Assembly (NCBI RefSeq): GCF_000327065.1
Contig: NC_019936.1
Location: forward strand, 992,001-1,056,000
Direction: 5' to 3'
DNA length: 64,000 bases
From: Stutzerimonas stutzeri RCH2
GTDB lineage: Bacteria > Pseudomonadota > Gammaproteobacteria > Pseudomonadales > Pseudomonadaceae
Positions 47,260-62,788 of the stretch are shown here, piece after piece (position 1 is the first letter of the stretch; the number at the start of each line of letters is the position of its first letter). The position numbers were made by a program, and so were the translations under genes. The notes beneath the pieces were generated by a model. The model did no database searches. It was not told the DNA's origin and saw nothing but the letters and a program-made list of their open reading frames with translations.

Positions 47260-47742
47260 TCAGTCGTCTTTGCCCTTGGTGCGCATGGCGCGCTGGATCT
47301 CGCGATCGGAATCACGCTCCTTCTCGGTGTGGCGCTTGTCGTACTCCTTTTTGCCTTTGCCGAGGGCGATCTCGCACTTGATCATGTGCTTCTTCCAGTA
47401 CAGCGAAAGCGCCACGCAGGCGTAGCCCTTCTGCTGCACGGCACCGAACAGCTTGCCCAGCTCGCGCTTGTTCAATAGCAGCTTGCGGGTGCGGGTCGGG
47501 TCGGCGATGACGTGGGTGCTGGCGCTGGTCAGCGGCGTGATGTGCGCGCCCATCAACCAGGCTTCGCCATCCTTGAGCAGGACGTAGCTGTCCACCAGCT
47601 GTGCCTTGCCGGCACGCATGCTCTTCACTTCCCAGCCGGCCAGGACGAGGCCTGCCTCGAATTTCTGTTCGATGAAGTAATCGTGTAGCGCTTTCTTGTT
47701 CAGCGCGATGGTCCCGGGGGACTGTTTCTTCTGTTTGGCCAT
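47260..47742 (-). CDS. smpB: SsrA-binding protein SmpB
   Basis: A 160-residue OB-fold protein with the family motifs [20 protein letters not shown] and [19 protein letters not shown] near 28-60 and a basic C-terminal tail ([13 protein letters not shown]) that mimics an mRNA in the decoding centre. It brings tmRNA to stalled ribosomes. The tmRNA gene is in the same window. Confidence 0.97.
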   Translation of the reverse strand: MAKQKKQSPGTIALNKKALHDYFIEQKFEAGLVLAGWEVKSMRAGKAQLVDSYVLLKDGEAWLMGAHITPLTSASTHVIADPTRTRKLLLNKRELGKLFGAVQQKGYACVALSLYWKKHMIKCEIALGKGKKEYDKRHTEKERDSDREIQRAMRTKGKDD

Positions 47743-47952
47743 AGGGGGCGCATTATAGGGAGTCCCGTTGCGGCTGGCGACAGCCCTCGACAGTGGCGGC
47801 GCCAGAAACTTGAGGGGCGGCCGTTAATCCCCGACAATGTGCGCGCTTTGCCGCCGCCTTGACTCTTCATGACGTCAATTGTGCGGTTGCGGGCTGGCTG
47901 CGTCGGATGCTTCCGATCGGCGCGCAATGAAATGACGACGTAGAAGGTCCGC

Positions 47953-48387
47953 ATGACGACGCACATTCAACGTTCCGCGCTGCTGCCGTATCCCGCGCAG
48001 GCGCTGTTCGACATGGTCAATGATGTAGCCAGCTACCCGCAGTTCCTGCCCTGGTGTTCTGCGACCGAGGTGCTTTCCAGTAGTGAGACCGAAATGCACG
48101 CCAGCATGACCGTGGCGAAGGCTGGGTTGAGCCAGCGCTTCATGACGCGTAACGCGCTGGAGTTCGGCAAGCGGATCGAGATGACGCTTGAGGAAGGCCC
48201 ATTTAGCCATTTACATGGCATCTGGGAGTTCAAGGCGCTGGGTGAAAAGGCCTGCAAGATCAGCCTGGACCTGACCTTCGATTACGCTGGGCCGCTGGTC
48301 AAGGCGACGCTCGGGCCGCTGTTCAACCAGGCGGCCAACACCTTGGTCGATGCCTTCTGCGAACGGGCGAAGCAGCTTTATGGATAA
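47953..48387 (+). CDS. ratA: RatA/COQ10-family START-domain protein
   Basis: A 144-residue START-fold protein (YPAQALFDMVNDVASYPQFL near 14-33, LPWCSATEV next). In E. coli RatA has been described as blocking ribosome subunit joining; the wider family binds quinone and aids respiration. It is divergent from smpB, the usual gene order, and overlaps rnfH by eight bases. Confidence 0.9.
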   Translation: MTTHIQRSALLPYPAQALFDMVNDVASYPQFLPWCSATEVLSSSETEMHASMTVAKAGLSQRFMTRNALEFGKRIEMTLEEGPFSHLHGIWEFKALGEKACKISLDLTFDYAGPLVKATLGPLFNQAANTLVDAFCERAKQLYG

Positions 48388-48694
48388 GCCATCGATTGCG
48401 GTCGAAGTGGTTTATGCGTTGGCGGACAAACAGAAGCTGCTGCAGATGACTGTGCCCGCCGGCACTACCGTGCGCGAGGCCGCCTTGCGCTCGGGGCTGG
48501 ACGCGCATTTCCCCGGTCTCGACCTGGGCAGTGCGCCGCTCGGGATCTTTGGCAAGGCGGTACTCAAGCCTGAGGAAAGAGTGCTGGAGGAGGGTGAGCG
48601 AGTCGAGATCTACCGGCCTCTGATTGCGGACCCGAAAGAGGTGCGCAAGCAGCGGGCGGCGAAGGCTGCGAAGAACAAGGTCGATGATGCGTAA
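48380..48694 (+). CDS. rnfH: RnfH-family ubiquitin-fold protein
   Basis: A 104-residue beta-grasp protein (IAVEVVYALADKQKLLQMTV at the start, GIFGKAVLKPEERVLEEGER, VEIYRPLIADPKEVRKQRAA near 70-90). ATG at 48380 overlaps the ratA stop, the normal ratA-rnfH arrangement. The function is not firmly known. Confidence 0.92.
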   Translation: MDKPSIAVEVVYALADKQKLLQMTVPAGTTVREAALRSGLDAHFPGLDLGSAPLGIFGKAVLKPEERVLEEGERVEIYRPLIADPKEVRKQRAAKAAKNKVDDA

Positions 48695-48707
48695 CAGGCC
48701 GATACAA

Positions 48708-48732
48708 AAACGCCCGGGCTAGCCGGGCGTTT
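48708..48732. terminator. Bidirectional terminator between rnfH and bamE
   Basis: AAACGCCCGG and CCGGGCGTTT form a perfect stem with a small GCTAG centre; A and T tracts lie on either side, serving the two convergent genes. Confidence 0.85.
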
Positions 48733-48734
48733 GT

Positions 48735-49250
48735 TTATTCGGTTTCCAGAGGTTCCGGAATCGGCACCGGGACCGGTTCGGCCTGGTCCACTTCACGCTG
48801 AATCTGCTCCAGTAGCGATCCCGGCGCAGGGCGCTCTTCGGGCTGGCGTGGTACAGCGGCTGGAGTCGTGCTGGTGCCCTGCGGCTGGCGGCCAAGGATC
48901 TGCTCGTCACGGCTCACGCCGGGCATGAAGTCACCGGCCAGACCGGCCAGTTGATCGTTCGCGTTGAATACCAGGCTGACGCGTTCCTGCTGGCGCTGGC
49001 TGCCGCCGGGCTGGATGCTGTACAGGTAGTCCCAGCGGTTGGCGTGGAAGGTGTCGGTGATCAGCGGGTTGCCCATGATAAACCGCACCTGCTGGCGGGT
49101 CATTCCGGGGCGCAACTGGTCTATCATGTCCTGCGTGACGACATTGCCCTGTTGAATGTCGACCTTGTAAACCCCGGGAAATGAACAACCGGCGAGTGCG
49201 AACAGACCCACGAGGGTGAGGCTGGTCAGCATGAGCTTGGTGTTTTGCAT
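48735..49250 (-). CDS. bamE: Outer-membrane assembly lipoprotein BamE (OmlA)
   Basis: A 171-residue lipoprotein: signal peptide with lipobox LFALAGC (lipidated Cys near residue 22), then the BamE fold with [20 protein letters not shown] and [12 protein letters not shown] Pro-rich tail of about 50 residues is longer than in E. coli. It is part of the BAM complex. It is divergent from fur, as in other pseudomonads. Confidence 0.95.
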   Translation of the reverse strand: MQNTKLMLTSLTLVGLFALAGCSFPGVYKVDIQQGNVVTQDMIDQLRPGMTRQQVRFIMGNPLITDTFHANRWDYLYSIQPGGSQRQQERVSLVFNANDQLAGLAGDFMPGVSRDEQILGRQPQGTSTTPAAVPRQPEERPAPGSLLEQIQREVDQAEPVPVPIPEPLETE

Positions 49251-49345
49251 CGGTGGGTGACTTCCACTATCTTGGCTGGGCAAAGAACCCGGATCATACC
49301 CGTATTGAAGGAGGCTGCGAAACAGCAGCAGCGAGAAAGCCAACC

Positions 49346-49750
49346 ATGGTCGAAAATAGCGAACTACGTAAAGCTGGGCTCAAGGTAACTCTGCCGCGGG
49401 TGAAGATCCTGCAGATGCTGGACACTACCGATCGCCGTCACATGAGTGCCGAAGACGTCTACAAGGCGTTGATGGAAGCGGGTGAGGATGTCGGTCTGGC
49501 GACGGTCTATCGCGTGCTGACCCAGTTCGAGGCGGCCGGCCTGGTAGTTCGGCACAACTTCGATGGTGGTCATGCCGTCTTCGAGCTTGCCGACAGCGGG
49601 CACCATGACCACATGGTCTGCGTCGACAGTGGCGATGTCATCGAGTTCTTCGATCCCGAGATCGAAAAATTGCAGAAAGAGATCGTCAAGCGCCACGGCT
49701 ACGAACTGGTTGATCACAACCTTGTGCTCTACGTGCGCAAGAAGGACTGA
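49346..49750 (+). CDS. fur: Ferric uptake regulator Fur
   Basis: A 134-residue Fur protein: winged helix ([36 protein letters not shown]) and a metal-binding dimerisation domain with the HHDHMVC motif ([20 protein letters not shown] near 82-101). It represses iron uptake genes when bound to Fe2+. The second CxxC of some Fur proteins is absent, as in Pseudomonas. Confidence 0.97.
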   Translation: MVENSELRKAGLKVTLPRVKILQMLDTTDRRHMSAEDVYKALMEAGEDVGLATVYRVLTQFEAAGLVVRHNFDGGHAVFELADSGHHDHMVCVDSGDVIEFFDPEIEKLQKEIVKRHGYELVDHNLVLYVRKKD

Positions 49751-49763
49751 TCTCCCGTGCATG

Positions 49764-49791
49764 AAAAAGGCGGCCGCGGCCGCCTTTTTTT
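49764..49791. terminator. Terminator between fur and recN
   Basis: AAAAAGGCGGCCG and CGGCCGCCTTTTTTT form a GC-rich stem with A and T tracts on both sides, between convergent genes. Confidence 0.88.
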
Positions 49792-49808
49792 GTGCCTGTC
49801 AGCCGGGC

Positions 49809-51482
49809 TCAAGCCTGGGCGGAGGTGACCATCTGCCGTGCATGCGCCAGCGATTGTTCGGTGAGGTCGACGCCGCCGAGCATTCGGGCGATCTCCTCGA
49901 CACGGCCGTTCTGATCCAGTTCGGCGACGGCCGTGCGGGTTTCATCTGCCCCGCGAGCCTTGTGCACGAACAGGTGGTGATGCCCCTGGGCGGCGACCTG
50001 GGGTAGGTGGGTTACGGTCAGTACCTGTCCGCGTTCGCCGAGGCGGCGCAGCAGTTGCCCAACGATCTCCGCGGTGGGGCCGCCGATGCCAACGTCGACT
50101 TCGTCGAATACCAGCGTCGGTACGCGAGACGTCTGAGCGGTGATGACCTGGATCGCCAGGCTGATGCGTGATAACTCACCGCCCGAGGCGACCTTGGCTA
50201 GCGGTCGCAGTGGCTGGCCTGGGTTTGCGCTGACCAGAAACTCCACCTGTTCGAACCCGTAGGGCATCAGTTCGCCTTCGACTGCGGGCTTGAGCTGCAC
50301 GCTGAATCTGCCACCGGGCATGCCGAGGCGCTGGATCTCAACTTCCGCCGCGCTTGCCAGCTGATCCGCCGCGGCCTGGCGCATGCGGCTGAGCTCGCTT
50401 GCTTTTTCTTCATAGTGCCGGGCGTAGGCCGCAAGCTCTTCGCCGAGTCGTTCGACTGCTTCGTCGTCGGCGTTGAGCCCTTCAAGTTCTTCCAGCAGTT
50501 GCTGATGCAGCGAAGGTAGCTCGGAGGGTTGGACGCGATGCTTGCGGGCAAGGGTGTAGATGGTGTCCAGACGCTCCTCCAGCGTCTGCTGCCGCTCGGG
50601 ATCGGCGTCGAAATGATCGACGAAACGGTTGAGTTCGCCGATGGCTTCTTCGACCTGAATCTGCGCGCTCGCCAGTAAGTTGACCGCTTCGCTGAGGGAT
50701 TTCGGCTGGTTCTGGAAAGCCGTCAGACGTTGCAGGCTGCTGGTCAGCGCCGACAGCACGTTACCGGCATCGCTTTCGCTGCACAGCTCCATGACCTGAC
50801 GGCAGGCGCCGAGCAGTTGCTCAGCGTTGGCGAGGTTCCTGTGTTCCTGCTCCAGTTGCTCCAGCTCGTTTTCGCCAAGCGCAAGATTTTCCAGTTCTTC
50901 AAGCTGGTAGCTGAGCAGCTGATGACGGGCGCGTTGTTCGTCGCCGCTGTTACTCAGTCGTTCCAGCGTCTGGCGGGTCTGTCGCCAGCGTTGCGCAGCC
51001 AGTTGTACCTGGCGCGCCAGTTCCTGGCTGCCGCTGAACTCATCGAGCAGGCGTCGGTGGGTGTCCGTCTTCAGCAGCGACTGATGCTCGTGCTGGCTGT
51101 GAATGTCGATCAGGAGCTCGCCCAGCGCCTTGAGATCACCCTGGGGGCAGGGCGTGCCATTGATGTAACCGCGCGAGCGCCCTTCGGCCGTGATCACTCG
51201 CCGCAGGATGCAGGGGCCGTCGTTGTCCATGTCGCGCTCGGCGAGCCAGGTGCGGGCATCGGGAATGTCGTCCAGATCGAAGCTGGCAAGGATGTCGGCT
51301 TTGTCGGCGCCGATGCGCACCACGCTGCTGTCGGCACGGTCGCCCAGCGTCAGGCCGAGGGCATCGAGCATGATCGATTTGCCTGCGCCGGTTTCACCGC
51401 TGATGACGCTCATGCCGCGTTTCAGCTCGAGGTCGAGATGCTCGACGATGGCGTAGTTGTGTACCGACAGATGAACCAGCAT
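49809..51482 (-). CDS. recN: DNA repair protein RecN
   Basis: A 557-residue SMC-like ATPase: Walker A GETGAGKSIMLDALG near 30-44, a central coiled coil (about 150-380), and C-terminal signature (KVASGGELSRISLAIQVI) and Walker B (LVFDEVDVGIGG). It acts in double-strand break repair. It is preceded by a LexA box (51508-51523), the classical SOS control of recN. Confidence 0.97.
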   Translation of the reverse strand: MLVHLSVHNYAIVEHLDLELKRGMSVISGETGAGKSIMLDALGLTLGDRADSSVVRIGADKADILASFDLDDIPDARTWLAERDMDNDGPCILRRVITAEGRSRGYINGTPCPQGDLKALGELLIDIHSQHEHQSLLKTDTHRRLLDEFSGSQELARQVQLAAQRWRQTRQTLERLSNSGDEQRARHQLLSYQLEELENLALGENELEQLEQEHRNLANAEQLLGACRQVMELCSESDAGNVLSALTSSLQRLTAFQNQPKSLSEAVNLLASAQIQVEEAIGELNRFVDHFDADPERQQTLEERLDTIYTLARKHRVQPSELPSLHQQLLEELEGLNADDEAVERLGEELAAYARHYEEKASELSRMRQAAADQLASAAEVEIQRLGMPGGRFSVQLKPAVEGELMPYGFEQVEFLVSANPGQPLRPLAKVASGGELSRISLAIQVITAQTSRVPTLVFDEVDVGIGGPTAEIVGQLLRRLGERGQVLTVTHLPQVAAQGHHHLFVHKARGADETRTAVAELDQNGRVEEIARMLGGVDLTEQSLAHARQMVTSAQA

Positions 51483-51507
51483 GGCAAGGCTCCCGATATT
51501 TGCGTGG

Positions 51508-51523
51508 CTGGCTATTTATACAG
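51508..51523 (-). promoter_or_regulatory. LexA box of recN
   Basis: CTGGCTATTTATACAG, read on the minus strand as CTGTATAAATAGCCAG, lies 26 bases before the recN start. recN is a known SOS gene, so this site is an internal control for the other two LexA-type boxes in the window. Confidence 0.85.
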
Positions 51524-51605
51524 TGGTTTTCCTTGCAGCTACAAGCGCGAGTGGATGAATGTGCGGTCGCTCGTCATTTCGCGCGCTGCACTTTGCTCCG
51601 CGCCC

Positions 51606-51631
51606 CTTGAAGCCGGCTTTCGCGCCCCCAT
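51606..51631 (+). promoter_or_regulatory. Sigma-32 heat-shock promoter of grpE
   Basis: CTTGAAG, 13 bases, CCCCAT matches the heat-shock consensus CTTGAAA-N(11-16)-CCCCAT-T. It lies 55 bases before the grpE start. Confidence 0.8.
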
Positions 51632-51685
51632 ATAGCGGCACAAGCGCGGGTTTGCTGCCCGCTGATCGTATAGAGAGGAGGACTC

Positions 51686-52255
51686 ATGGCCGACGAGCAG
51701 AACCTGGATAACCAGAACCCGGAAACGCCCGAGCATTCGGAAGCGGACGTAGCCGAGGACCTGGCTGCACGCGTGCAATCGCTGGAAGAGCAGCTGGCAG
51801 CGGCGCAGGACCAGTCCCTGCGCGTGGCGGCGGAGCTGCAGAACATCCGTCGGCGCGCCGAACAGGATGTTGAGAAGGCCCACAAGTTTGCGCTGGAGAA
51901 GTTCGCTGGTGACCTGTTGGCGGTTGCCGACAGCCTTGAGCGTGGCCTTGAGTTGTCCAGCCCCGATGATGATGCGGTCAAGCCGATGCGTGAAGGCGTC
52001 GAGCTCACCCTCAAGCTACTGCTGGACACTCTTGCGCGTCACCAGCTCGAGCAGCTCGACCCGCATGGCGAGCCGTTCAACCCTGAGCATCACCAGGCCA
52101 TGGCCATGGAAGAAAGCACCCACGTCGAGCCGGGCAGCGTGCTCAAGGTGTTCCAGAAAGGTTACCTGCTCAACGGTCGCCTGCTGCGTCCGGCGATGGT
52201 CGTCGTCAGCAAGGCGCCCGCCGACGCACCGCCTTCGATTGATGAGAAGGCTTGA
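51686..52255 (+). CDS. grpE: Nucleotide exchange factor GrpE
   Basis: A 189-residue cochaperone: long N-terminal coiled coil (about 30-90, [20 protein letters not shown]) and a C-terminal beta domain ([39 protein letters not shown]). It releases ADP from DnaK. GAGAGGAGG precedes the ATG. It is first in grpE-dnaK-dnaJ. Confidence 0.97.
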   Translation: MADEQNLDNQNPETPEHSEADVAEDLAARVQSLEEQLAAAQDQSLRVAAELQNIRRRAEQDVEKAHKFALEKFAGDLLAVADSLERGLELSSPDDDAVKPMREGVELTLKLLLDTLARHQLEQLDPHGEPFNPEHHQAMAMEESTHVEPGSVLKVFQKGYLLNGRLLRPAMVVVSKAPADAPPSIDEKA

Positions 52256-52276
52256 AATCCGGCTGCCGACCCCCAT
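52251..52276 (+). promoter_or_regulatory. Sigma-32 heat-shock promoter of dnaK
   Basis: CTTGAAA, 13 bases, CCCCAT is an essentially perfect heat-shock promoter. Its -35 box overlaps the end of grpE (stop 52253-52255), giving dnaK its own promoter within the operon. Confidence 0.85.
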
Positions 52277-52354
52277 CTGGTAGCCAAGCGTTTTTGTGTT
52301 ACCCGCAGCCGGTAAAACAGGCGCGGACCAATCGAAATTTGGAGAGCGAATTAA

Positions 52355-54268
<1,914 letters not shown>

Positions 54269-54390
54269 GCCCTGGCTTGCTTCCGCTCCAGCCCGTCCCG
54301 ACTTCGTTCGGGCGGGCCCGACCGCTGCGCGGGGGCTTGCTCCCGCGTCGGCGTGTCTGGAAGGCATGAAATTGAGGGTTCAGGATAGTT

Positions 54391-55521
54391 ATGGCCAAAC
54401 GCGATTTTTATGAGGTGCTGGGCGTCGAGCGCGGCGTCAGCGAGGCGGAGCTGAAAAAGGCTTACCGGCGCCTCGCGATGAAGCATCACCCGGACCGCAA
54501 TCCGGGCGACAAGGCTGCCGAGGAAGCTTTCAAGGAGGCCAACGAGGCCTACGAAGTACTTTCCGATCCGAGCAAGCGTGCTGCCTACGATCAGTACGGG
54601 CATGCCGGCGTCGATCCGCAGATGGGTGCTGGCGCAGCGGGCGCCGGCTATGGCGGAGCGAACTTCTCCGACATTTTCGGCGACGTATTCAGTGATTTCT
54701 TCAGTGGCGGTCGTGGCGGCGGACGTGGCGGCGCGCAGCGCGGCAGTGATCTGCGCTACACGCTGGAGCTCGACCTGGAAGAGGCGGTGCGCGGCACCAC
54801 GGTGACCATCCGTGTGCCGACGCTGGTCGAGTGCAAGATCTGCGATGGCTCCGGTGCGAAGAAGGGCACCAGCCCGGTGACCTGTACCACCTGTGGCGGC
54901 ATCGGTCAGGTGCGCATGCAGCAGGGCTTCTTCTCGGTGCAGCAGACCTGCCCACGCTGCCATGGCAGTGGCAAGATGATTTCCGACCCGTGCGGCAGCT
55001 GCCATGGGCAGGGGCGCGTCGAAGAACAGAAGACGCTCTCGGTCAAGGTTCCGCCAGGCGTTGATACCGGCGACCGCATTCGCCTGTCCGGTGAGGGGGA
55101 GGCGGGCACTCAGGGTGGTCCGGCCGGCGATCTGTATGTCGTGGTCAATGTGCGCGAGCATGCGATCTTCCAGCGCGATGGCAAACATCTGTACTGCGAA
55201 GTGCCGATCAGCTTTGCCGATGCGGCACTGGGTGGTGAGCTGGAAGTGCCGACCCTGGATGGTCGCGTCAAGTTGAAGATCCCCGAAGGCACGCAGACCG
55301 GCAAACAGTTCCGCCTGCGCGGCAAGGGTGTCGCGCCAGTTCGCGGCGGTGCCGCGGGCGACCTGATGTGCCGCGTGGTGGTCGAAACGCCAGTCAACCT
55401 GAGCAAGCGCCAGCGCGAGATGCTTGAGGAGTTCCGTGGCACCCTGCAGGGCGACACTTCTCATTCACCCAAGGCCAGCGGCTGGTTCGAGGGTGTGAAG
55501 CGCTTTTTCGGCGATGTATGA
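54391..55521 (+). CDS. dnaJ: Chaperone DnaJ (Hsp40)
   Basis: A 376-residue type I J protein: J domain (1-70) with the HPD triad in [10 protein letters not shown], a Gly/Phe region (about 75-115), four zinc motifs ([32 protein letters not shown]) between 140 and 210 and C-terminal substrate domains. It stimulates the DnaK ATPase. The 122-base gap after dnaK holds a GC-rich hairpin that may lower dnaJ expression. Confidence 0.98.
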   Translation: MAKRDFYEVLGVERGVSEAELKKAYRRLAMKHHPDRNPGDKAAEEAFKEANEAYEVLSDPSKRAAYDQYGHAGVDPQMGAGAAGAGYGGANFSDIFGDVFSDFFSGGRGGGRGGAQRGSDLRYTLELDLEEAVRGTTVTIRVPTLVECKICDGSGAKKGTSPVTCTTCGGIGQVRMQQGFFSVQQTCPRCHGSGKMISDPCGSCHGQGRVEEQKTLSVKVPPGVDTGDRIRLSGEGEAGTQGGPAGDLYVVVNVREHAIFQRDGKHLYCEVPISFADAALGGELEVPTLDGRVKLKIPEGTQTGKQFRLRGKGVAPVRGGAAGDLMCRVVVETPVNLSKRQREMLEEFRGTLQGDTSHSPKASGWFEGVKRFFGDV

Positions 55522-55573
55522 CAAGGGCTGCGGGTGGCGGGCGACAGGCTGCATGCCTTCGTCTGCTGTCTGA

Positions 55574-56404
<831 letters not shown>

Positions 56405-56529
56405 GTTTTTGCGCCGCTTGGCAGCGCGGTGCTCGTTCCGGGTGCGCTTGTCGGGCATTTTGGCTGGACCCTAAACAGGGTTTTCTGTAAGCTACTCGCT
56501 TTAGTGTGTCCACTAAAAGTTGCGCAGAA

Positions 56530-56628
56530 ATGAATCAAACAAAAAGCGGGATGACCTTCACACGTCATCCCGCTTTTTTACAATCTGCGTCTGCTCCAGC
56601 CTTGATCTACGGGAGGTCTCTTGACTAA
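56530..56628 (+). CDS. Possible 32-codon leader ORF of carA, overlapping its start
   Basis: ATG at 56530 opens a frame ([20 protein letters not shown], then [12 protein letters not shown]) that ends TAA at 56626-56628, overlapping the carA TTG start at 56621. The terminator hairpin at 56541-56579 lies inside it. Ribosomes on this frame would disrupt the hairpin and end at the carA start, so it could attenuate or couple carA expression. The ribosome site is weak, and no stalling codons stand out. Confidence 0.35.
   Translation: MNQTKSGMTFTRHPAFLQSASAPALIYGRSLD
56541..56579 (+). terminator. Intrinsic terminator between dapB and carA
   Basis: AAAAAGCGGGATGAC and GTCATCCCGCTTTTTT form a long perfect stem with a 7-base loop and a T tract. 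It ends dapB transcription, or acts as an attenuator in the carA leader if the carA promoter lies upstream of it. Confidence 0.88.
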
Positions 56629-57769
56629 GCCAGCCCTTACGCCAGCCATTCTGGCTCTTGCCGATGGCAGCATCTTTCGCGGCGAATCCATCGGCGCCGA
56701 TGGGCAAACCATTGGTGAGGTGGTGTTCAACACCGCCATGACCGGCTATCAGGAAATCCTCACCGATCCTTCCTACGCCAAGCAGATCGTTACGCTCACC
56801 TACCCTCATGTTGGCAATACCGGCACGACGCCGGAAGATGCCGAGTCCTGGAAAGTCTGGGCTGCGGGTCTGGTTATTCGCGACCTGCCGCTGATTTCCA
56901 GCAACTGGCGCGACAAGCAACCCCTGCCTGACTACCTCAAGGCCAATGGCACCGTTGCCATCGCCGGCATCGATACTCGCCGCCTGACCCGTATCCTGCG
57001 TGAGAAGGGTGCGCAGAACGGCTGCATCCTGGCTGGTAGCGATGCGACCGAAGAGAAAGCGCTGGAGCTGGCGCGCAGTTTCCCCGGCCTCAAGGGCATG
57101 GATCTGGCCAAGGAAGTCAGCGTCAAGGAGCGTTACGAGTGGCGCTCTAGCGTCTGGTGCCTGAAGGATGACGGCCATGCCGAGATTCCCGCTAGCGAGC
57201 TGCCCTACCACGTCGTCGCCTTCGACTACGGTGTGAAGTACAACATCCTGCGCATGCTGGTCGCCCGCGGTTGCCGCGTCACCGTGCTGCCGGCACAGAC
57301 GCCTGCCAGCGAAGCCCTGGCGCTCAATCCGGACGGCATCTTCCTGGCCAATGGGCCGGGTGACCCCGAGCCGTGCGACTACGCAATCAAAGCGATTCAG
57401 GAAGTACTCGAGACCGACATTCCGGTATTCGGTATCTGCCTCGGTCACCAGCTGCTGGCGCTGGCCTCCGGTGCCAAGACCGTGAAGATGCCCAACGGCC
57501 ACCATGGCGCGAACCATCCGGTTCAGGATCTGAAGACCGGCGTGGTGATGATTACCAGCCAGAACCATGGCTTTGCCGTGGACGAGGCGAGCCTGCCGGC
57601 CAATGTGCGCGCGACGCACAAGTCGCTGTTCGACGGCACTCTGCAGGGTATCGAGCGTACCGACAAGGCTGCCTTCAGCTTCCAGGGCCACCCGGAAGCG
57701 AGTCCTGGCCCGCACGACGTCGCGCCGCTGTTCGACCGTTTCATCGAAACCATGGCCAAGCGCCGCTAA
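56621..57769 (+). CDS. carA: Carbamoyl-phosphate synthase small subunit
   Basis: A 382-residue glutaminase subunit: N-terminal domain with [20 protein letters not shown] near 43-62, and a class I glutamine amidotransferase domain with the nucleophile Cys in [14 protein letters not shown] near 268-281 and the His/Glu pair in [11 protein letters not shown] near 352. It supplies ammonia to CarB for arginine and pyrimidine synthesis. TTG start with a strong GGGAGG site. Confidence 0.97.
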   Translation: MTKPALTPAILALADGSIFRGESIGADGQTIGEVVFNTAMTGYQEILTDPSYAKQIVTLTYPHVGNTGTTPEDAESWKVWAAGLVIRDLPLISSNWRDKQPLPDYLKANGTVAIAGIDTRRLTRILREKGAQNGCILAGSDATEEKALELARSFPGLKGMDLAKEVSVKERYEWRSSVWCLKDDGHAEIPASELPYHVVAFDYGVKYNILRMLVARGCRVTVLPAQTPASEALALNPDGIFLANGPGDPEPCDYAIKAIQEVLETDIPVFGICLGHQLLALASGAKTVKMPNGHHGANHPVQDLKTGVVMITSQNHGFAVDEASLPANVRATHKSLFDGTLQGIERTDKAAFSFQGHPEASPGPHDVAPLFDRFIETMAKRR

Positions 57770-57805
57770 GCCTGCCGACTGACCAAAGGATTCGAGAGTA
57801 AGAAA

Positions 57806-61023
<3,218 letters not shown>

Positions 61024-61027
<4 letters not shown>

Positions 61028-61500
61028 CAAAATTCCCAATGACCATCCAGGGCGCTCGCGCCCTGGAAGACGAACTCAAGCATCTGAAGACCGTGCTGCG
61101 ACCGCAGATCACTCAGGCAATCGCCGAGGCGCGGGAGCTGGGTGATCTCAAGGAAAACGCCGAGTACCATGCTGCGCGCGAGCAGCAGGGTATGGTCGAG
61201 GCGCGTATCCGCGACATCGAGGGCCGCCTGCAGAACGCTCAGGTCATCGATATCGCCAACATCACGCCCACCGGCAAAGTGATTTTCGGCACCACCGTTG
61301 ATATCGCCAACGTCGAGACCGACGAGCAGGTGACCTATCAGATCGTCGGCGACGATGAAGCCGATATCAAGCAGGGCAAGCTGTCGGTAAGTTCGCCGAT
61401 TGCGCGCGCGTTGATTGGCAAGGAAGAAGGCGACGTTGTGGCCGTCAAAACGCCCAGCGGGCTGATCGAGTACGAGATTGTCGAGGTCCGTCATATCTGA
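61024..61500 (+). CDS. greA: Transcription elongation factor GreA
   Basis: A 158-residue factor: coiled-coil finger ([40 protein letters not shown]) with the acidic tip and a C-terminal FKBP-like domain ([21 protein letters not shown] [20 protein letters not shown]). It stimulates RNA cleavage in backtracked polymerase. The start overlaps the carB stop. Confidence 0.97.
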
Positions 61501-61909
61501 TCGGCAGCCCGCACGGGCCGGCATCATCACTTGGCAGCTGGCCCAGACGTTCTGGGTTGGCGGCCTGTGGCTGCTGCAGTTCATGGTCTTGCCTGCCCTC
61601 GGGCGTATCGGGCTGGCGCCGTTGCTGGTCGAGGAAATCGCAGGCAGCCTGAAGCCATTGCTCGTCGGCTTCGCTGCGTTCTGTAGTGCGCTACAGGCGC
61701 TGGTCCTGGTTCAAGTGACGGGGCTGCGCGGCTTGTGGCGCGATGTGCGGGGGCAACTGTTGCTGGCGGTGGGGCTGCTTGCGGGCAGTCAATTGCTGAT
61801 GCGGGCGGGTTGGTTCGAATCGCTCTACTGGGCCAGCTTCAGCTATTTGGTCATGGCGCTGTGTGGCTTGATGCTGGTCTTGCAGCCGGCTCCGGGGCGC
61901 GAGCACTGA
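61478..61909 (+). CDS. DUF4149-type inner-membrane protein
   Basis: A 143-residue membrane protein with four helices ([60 protein letters not shown] and a last one at 118-137). It resembles the DUF4149 family found next to greA in pseudomonads; the function is unknown. TTG at 61478 overlaps the end of greA by 23 bases. Confidence 0.75.
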   Translation: MSRSVISDRQPARAGIITWQLAQTFWVGGLWLLQFMVLPALGRIGLAPLLVEEIAGSLKPLLVGFAAFCSALQALVLVQVTGLRGLWRDVRGQLLLAVGLLAGSQLLMRAGWFESLYWASFSYLVMALCGLMLVLQPAPGREH

Positions 61910-61915
61910 TCTTGC

Positions 61916-61937
61916 GCGGCAGACCTCGGTCTGCCGC
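61916..61937. terminator. Convergent terminator
   Basis: GCGGCAGAC and GTCTGCCGC form a perfect 9-bp stem with a 4-base loop between the convergent DUF4149 and yhbY genes. Confidence 0.7.
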
Positions 61938-61944
61938 AGCGATT

Positions 61945-62256
61945 TCAAGCCTGGAAGCGGTGAATGTTGGACAGCTGCTTGTTCGGTTTCGGGTTTTTAC
62001 GATACACCAGTGCCATCTTGCCGATTGCCTGCACCAATTCGCACTTTGCGATCTTGCACAGTTCTTCCATCAGGGCGCGGCGGTCCTCTCGCTCGGTGAT
62101 GCGGAACTGGATCTTGATCAGTTCATGATCATTCAAGGCTCGCTCGAGCTCGGCTTGAACGCCTTCGGTCAAACCGTTATCGGCCACGATCAGAACCGGC
62201 TTCAGGTGGTGACCGATGGATTTGTACTGTTTCTTTTGCTCGTTGGTGAGCGGCAT
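61945..62256 (-). CDS. yhbY: YhbY-family CRM-domain RNA-binding protein
   Basis: A 103-residue CRM protein (MPLTNEQKKQYKSIGHHLKP at the start; the GxxG loop appears as VLIVADNGLTEGV; IKIQFRITEREDRRALMEEL near 53-72). YhbY associates with the 50S precursor and aids ribosome assembly. In most pseudomonads it is divergent from rlmE, which is not seen here. Confidence 0.93.
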   Translation of the reverse strand: MPLTNEQKKQYKSIGHHLKPVLIVADNGLTEGVQAELERALNDHELIKIQFRITEREDRRALMEELCKIAKCELVQAIGKMALVYRKNPKPNKQLSNIHRFQA

Positions 62257-62788
62257 ATTTCGACCCTTGCGTCAGAAGCCTTGAAAATGGCGGCTAGTGT
62301 ACCCGACAGGTTGAAGGTCGCCCAGCGGAGGCATCGGCCGGGCGCATTCGGGTGTCAGCTGATTTGCCCTGGCGCAGCGCACGGTTAGCTTGGCGCTGCG
62401 CATATGCGAGACGGGCGTATTCGGCGAGCACGGCATGGGCCTTGTGATTTCCAGCGTGGCCCCAATATCGGTGTAAGAATGCTTCATTGCTGTGGTGTTT
62501 AAGGGCTCGAAGCCATTCATTTCGATTCTTGAACGTGCTCCGCTGTACGCGTCAGTTCGGTAGTAGTTGCAGTGGAGGCGTTGCATGCGGTGCAGAACGC
62601 CGGATTTCGCGGTCTATCGGGACAGGCTTCAGTCGAATGGACGGCCGCGCAGGACAAGGGCTACGCTGTTTCATAGGGTTACAGACCGGCTGCCAGTTTC
62701 AGTGCGTTGTGTAGTAAGTTAGGCCGAGCAACCAATCGGCCGTCATGCGGGCCCGCAGACAACGGGTTTGCTCCAGAGGGTAGTTAAT
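62257..62788. other. Gene-poor stretch where rlmE would be expected
   Basis: No supported gene in 532 bases. In related genomes I would expect rlmE (23S rRNA 2'-O-methyltransferase) between yhbY and ftsH, but no rlmE start or SAM-binding motif can be read in any frame here. The open frames present (for example 62272-62586 minus) have no family. Confidence 0.55.

Noticed and set aside
62272..62586. Minus-strand ORF of 104 codons as a replacement gene for rlmE
   Set aside because: No family, no ribosome site and unlikely composition; left as unassigned DNA.
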